A stretch of DNA of 64,000 nucleotides from Mesaphorura yosii (lineage: Eukaryota > Arthropoda > Collembola > Poduromorpha > Tullbergiidae): the NCBI GenBank assembly GCA_009869945.1, contig WIXG01000065.1, positions 209,615 to 273,614 on the forward strand. The letters run 5' to 3'. The position numbers and the translations under genes are program-made. Under the pieces are notes generated by a model. It was given only the letters and a program-made list of their open reading frames with translations. It was not told the DNA's origin and did no database searches. Shown here one piece after another: positions 61,365 through 64,000 of the stretch (the stretch's first letter is position 1; every line of letters begins with the position of its first letter).

Positions 61365-63152
61365 TTAGGTGGAGTCTTCACCGCTCCAGAGCTGTGTTGC
61401 TGGAGCTTTACGCTTTGCTGGTGGCGCTGCTGGAACTGAGCCTGTGCTTGTGGTGGGGAGTCGTCCGTCGCCTTCTTCTGATACGATTTCGATGTCAGAG
61501 TCACCTACAGCAGCTTCAGCTTCTTCCTCCTCCGGTAAATCAAGTTCCTCTTCGTCCTCTTCCGCCCAAACCCAGTCCAGTCCCTTCTTCTTGGCATCCG
61601 TATTCTGGTTCATGTGCTTGAACAAAAATGTCAGCTTCGCCGCTTTCTCATTGCCAAGCCTGTTTCGAAGCTTTGACTGGACCAATCCAAATGTTGAAAA
61701 TGTTCTTTCAACAGTAGCCGTTGTTGCGTCAGCTGAATGTAATTGCTCGCAGAGCTTAATCCATTGGGGTTTGCATTGGCTCCAATTGAACGAAGTACAA
61801 TTTTCCAAGTTAATTGACTTCCACATGTCGATCGGCTGCATTTTGCGTAGCGAGGCCTCGTATATGTAAGCTGGAAATGCGTCAGAGCGTGCGCAGTGGC
61901 TAACGAGGAGAGGAACGAATTCGCTGGAAATTTGCGCAAGGTATTCATAGGCCAAACTCTTCTTGTCTTCAGTAACGCGCTGGCCACGGAAACAGTGATC
62001 TACCATATTCGCCAAATAGTGCACAGTGCCCAATGCCATGTCTCGCCGTTTGACCAGGTTTTGCTGCATCGAATTCGGCTGATCTGCTATCTTGAGCGCC
62101 AAGTTGTGCCAGATTTCAACTGCCACAGCAATTGTTGTGTGATCGCGCTGAGTCCGATCCAAGGCAATTGCAATTGGTGCCATTCTTGCAGCGTAGTCTT
62201 CTGCATTTGTGGTGAGTTTCGCGTCATTCATCAGCTTGTACACATCTTTGTCAATTTGTGACTTGTTGTCTTGGCAAATCTGGACGATTATTCCACGGTT
62301 CTTCAGGTAAGACATAATGGCTTGACAAATTGTATTCCATCTCACTTCAATTGGTAGCATAAGCCTTCTACCGTTTGATTGCTTGTACCAAGCAGCCGGA
62401 TGGTGATGGTTGAGGAAATACTTGATTATTTTTACAATGTGCCCGGTCACTTCAGGAAACTTGACGTCTTGTGAGAGCAAGGGAAGGATATGCAATGTGC
62501 AGCCGTATCGAATAATGTCCAGGTCGTATTGTTTCTGCAATTCTCGTCTCATCTTCGTGACATTGCCAGCCTTGTCGGTCACAAATGAGCCAACTCTAAG
62601 ATTGAATTCAGATTCGCATCGCTTGATTCCAGAGCTGGCGAGTTGTTGCAGGTATTCGGCTGTGTGTGAGTGCCCAGAAGTATCAATAGTTTGAACCAAG
62701 GCTGTTTGTCCGACGCCATTGATGATGTTGATGCAGACGATTGGTTCATTGTTGACATTTGACCAACCATCCAAAGCCATCGTAACAGTGCTGGACTCAA
62801 ACTGTGTCTTGGCTTGCTCGTACTGGAATGAGTACGCTGAGTTCAACAGTTGTCCAGCCATGTCTTTTCGGGTAGGTGGCTTGTATCCTGGTCTCAGCAT
62901 GTCACAGAGTTTAATAAATTCAGGGTGATCAGCATGCTGAAATGGCGTATTTGTGGCGTAGAAATAATTGGTGACTTGCTCGTCAAGTGCTCTTTTGTAT
63001 GATGGCGATGTTCGAATAATAGCTGAGTCCATTGAAGTCTTCAGTTTCTCTCCTCCAGTCGCCTTCGGCTTCGGACACTTTGGAGTGGACGTGGGCTGCG
63101 ATGCTGAGCTGGATTGCTGTGGCCCGGTGCAGACCACAACGTGTTGCTTCAT
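61365..63152 (-). CDS. hAT transposase, catalytic and dimerisation part
   Basis: 595 uninterrupted codons. Cut-and-paste transposase of the BED-finger hAT group. Visible: a linker with DEQVTNYFYATNTPF, the DUF659-like core with TVTMALDGWSNVNNEPI (first catalytic Asp) and VGSFVTDKAGNVTKM (second Asp), the YGCTLHILPLLSQDV motif (CxxH type), and the C-terminal hAT dimerisation region TATVERTFSTFGLVQSKLRNRLG (catalytic Glu) followed by KAAKLTFLFKHMN. An acidic, low-complexity tail follows. The frame continues upstream into a BED zinc finger but is broken by two stop codons, so translation of this part would have to start at the ATG at 63152, giving a protein without a complete DNA-binding finger. 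Confidence 0.9.
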   Translation of the reverse strand: MKQHVVVCTGPQQSSSASQPTSTPKCPKPKATGGEKLKTSMDSAIIRTSPSYKRALDEQVTNYFYATNTPFQHADHPEFIKLCDMLRPGYKPPTRKDMAGQLLNSAYSFQYEQAKTQFESSTVTMALDGWSNVNNEPIVCINIINGVGQTALVQTIDTSGHSHTAEYLQQLASSGIKRCESEFNLRVGSFVTDKAGNVTKMRRELQKQYDLDIIRYGCTLHILPLLSQDVKFPEVTGHIVKIIKYFLNHHHPAAWYKQSNGRRLMLPIEVRWNTICQAIMSYLKNRGIIVQICQDNKSQIDKDVYKLMNDAKLTTNAEDYAARMAPIAIALDRTQRDHTTIAVAVEIWHNLALKIADQPNSMQQNLVKRRDMALGTVHYLANMVDHCFRGQRVTEDKKSLAYEYLAQISSEFVPLLVSHCARSDAFPAYIYEASLRKMQPIDMWKSINLENCTSFNWSQCKPQWIKLCEQLHSADATTATVERTFSTFGLVQSKLRNRLGNEKAAKLTFLFKHMNQNTDAKKKGLDWVWAEEDEEELDLPEEEEAEAAVGDSDIEIVSEEGDGRLPTTSTGSVPAAPPAKRKAPATQLWSGEDST

Positions 63153-63281
63153 CCTGGCTGGAATTCATCGCATTCATTGCATCTCGGCTCCACAACTCTT
63201 GGTCTTCGCCCATTGGCCGGTGTTGTTGGCCTTGTTAACTTCGATGAAATTATCCCAGATTGGGTCCTTACTTCTTGGCAT
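63153..63281 (-). pseudogene. Broken BED zinc finger at the 5' end of the hAT transposase
   Basis: An ATG at 63281 opens 35 codons (MPRSKDPIWDNFIEV ... CGAEMQ) in the same frame as the 595-codon ORF, with DPIWDNF typical of a BED finger. Two TGA stops at 63174-63176 and 63165-63167 interrupt it just before the His/Cys half (MKQHVVVC). The first expected zinc ligand Cys is also missing (KTKSC where KCxxC is usual). The stops lie in a near-duplicated 9-base unit (TGCAATGAA, TGCGATGAA), which suggests a small local duplication caused the break. Confidence 0.75.
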
Positions 63282-63720
63282 GATGATAAAGCGAACGGTA
63301 CTGATTTCTGAATTTAGCTTCTAGTTAACTTGGAAAATCAAAGTGGAATCCTTCAACTTAACGATGTTATCACAGCTAAGTCAGAACGTAGAATTATAAC
63401 GAAAGCTGAGATGTGAGACTATTTATAAGAATTGAGTGAGTAGTTATGCTTGTTCTGGAACTCGAAATTGTACTCAGTCCAATGCCACTGTGTAATATGA
63501 GTTAGTTCTATGAAGACCGTTGCGTTCTAGCCTAATCCAAGCCGGAGTCAAGTTGCGAATTTCGTAACAACCTCTTGCAACCATTCCATTCCTTTCATTT
63601 AGCGCATTTATCCTCCATTAATAGAAATTCAAAAACCAAACGGCCAAAATGGACTGAAAATTGTATTTTTGTGCCTGAATGCTGTTCTGCGGAATTTATA
63701 TTCATAAAACACAAAATTGA

Positions 63721-63755
63721 AAATATCGAAAATATCAGTGATATTTTCGATATTT
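63721..63755. repeat. Long palindrome in the right subterminal region of the hAT element
   Basis: Perfect inverted repeat with 17-base arms (63721-63737 and 63739-63755) and a single central G, built of AAATATC/GATATTT units. More AAATATCA direct copies follow at about 63818-63842. Likely transposase binding sites; it could also fold as a hairpin. Confidence 0.8.
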
Positions 63756-63880
63756 CCCCCAAATCGTGCGCAAAGCGCTCCAAAATTTATTGCACGCTAT
63801 ATTGAGCCGAAATTGGAAAATATCAAAAATATCAAAATATCACTTGATAAATATCGGATATGTATCCAGTGCCATCCCTG

Positions 63881-63888
63881 CGTGTCAG
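63881..63888 (+). repeat. Right target-site duplication of the hAT element
   Basis: CGTGTCAG, pairing with CCTGTCAG at the left end. The remaining 112 bases to the window end show nothing recognisable. Confidence 0.8.
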
Positions 63889-64000
63889 TCTAGAAAGAAG
63901 GGCAGAGAGAGTGATGAAACTGGCGGAAACATGTTTCAAAATTAGCCTTTTAAATTTCTTGTAACCAATTCAAGAATTTATGAATGATTAATCTTGATCA

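Larger units (their letters stand above)
61170..63880 (-). mobile_element. hAT-superfamily DNA transposon, full-length looking
   Basis: 2711-bp element, orientation set by the minus-strand transposase. The left end begins CAGAGGTGG and the right end, read inward, begins CAGGGATGG (consensus CAGRGRTGG), a short imperfect terminal inverted repeat of hAT type. Flanking 8-bp target duplications (61162-61169 and 63881-63888) differ at one base. Both ends carry clustered AAATATC/GATATTT motifs, including perfect palindromes at 61180-61195 and 63721-63755, the probable transposase binding sites. The near-identical duplications suggest insertion that is not ancient. It carries one transposase gene and no other cargo. 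Confidence 0.88.

Noticed and set aside
61369..61869. 166-codon plus-strand ORF at the left of the hAT element
   Set aside because: Antisense shadow of the acidic C-terminus of the transposase; Ser-rich composition follows from the GAG/GAA codons on the other strand.
1..64000. CRISPR arrays, operons, ribosome binding sites, prophage or viral genes
   Set aside because: None seen; the sequence is an intron-rich animal nuclear region and the only mobile element recognised is the hAT transposon.

Overview
The window is eukaryotic. Nearly every gene is cut by short GT-AG introns (from about 45 bp upward), poly(A) signals follow many stops, and there is one nuclear-type tRNA. The gene set is animal: a cappuccino/formin-2 type formin, PI31, TXNDC11, phospholipid scramblases, SAAL1, and a group VI phospholipase A2 with ankyrin repeats. 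A compact protostome genome, most likely an arthropod such as a springtail or crustacean, fits best. That placement is an inference from gene style; no marker gene fixes the species. Exon models below were built by hand from reading frames, splice sites and phase; every internal junction listed keeps the frame.

Layout, left to right. (1) 1-1074 (-): 5' part of an SLC17 anion transporter, cut by the window edge. (2) 5191-6668 (+): pancreatic-type lipase. (3) 8440-11107 (+): SAAL1. (4) 11718-13234 (+): RRS1, a ribosome biogenesis factor. (5) 13455-14410 and 15028-15957 (-): tandem phospholipid scramblases. (6) 18053-22109 (+): iPLA2-beta (17 exons), tail-to-tail with (7) RRN3 (22458-25100, -), the RNA polymerase I initiation factor. 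(8) 26005-27804 (+): a free-standing SMC6 hinge paralogue, followed by (9) full-length SMC6 (28637-33974, +). (10) 34406-34837: weak unassigned ORF. (11) 35595-39007 (+): SART3. (12) 42086-50009 (+): formin of the Cappuccino/FMN2 class, with a possible membrane-anchored alternative first exon at 45634. (13) 50528-50601 (-): tRNA-Ile(AAT). (14) 51089-52919 (+): DNA polymerase delta subunit 2. (15) 53037-54294 (-): PI31 proteasome regulator. (16) 54610-55587 (-): mitochondrial ribosomal protein L41. (17) 56548-59887 (+): TXNDC11. (18) 60902-61069 (+): likely first exon or fragment of a D-Ala-D-Ala ligase-like ATP-grasp protein. (19) 61170-63880: a complete-looking hAT DNA transposon with an 8-bp target duplication, a 595-codon transposase ORF and a broken BED zinc finger.

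The genes do not form one pathway. Most are housekeeping: ribosome production (RRS1, RRN3, mRpL41), genome maintenance (SMC6, POLD2), splicing (SART3), proteostasis (PI31, TXNDC11) and lipid handling (lipase, scramblases, iPLA2). The most unusual item is the 472-residue hinge-only SMC6 paralogue. It has no ATPase head and shares five consecutive intron positions and phases with the neighbouring SMC6 gene, so a segmental duplication of the hinge exons has become a separate gene.
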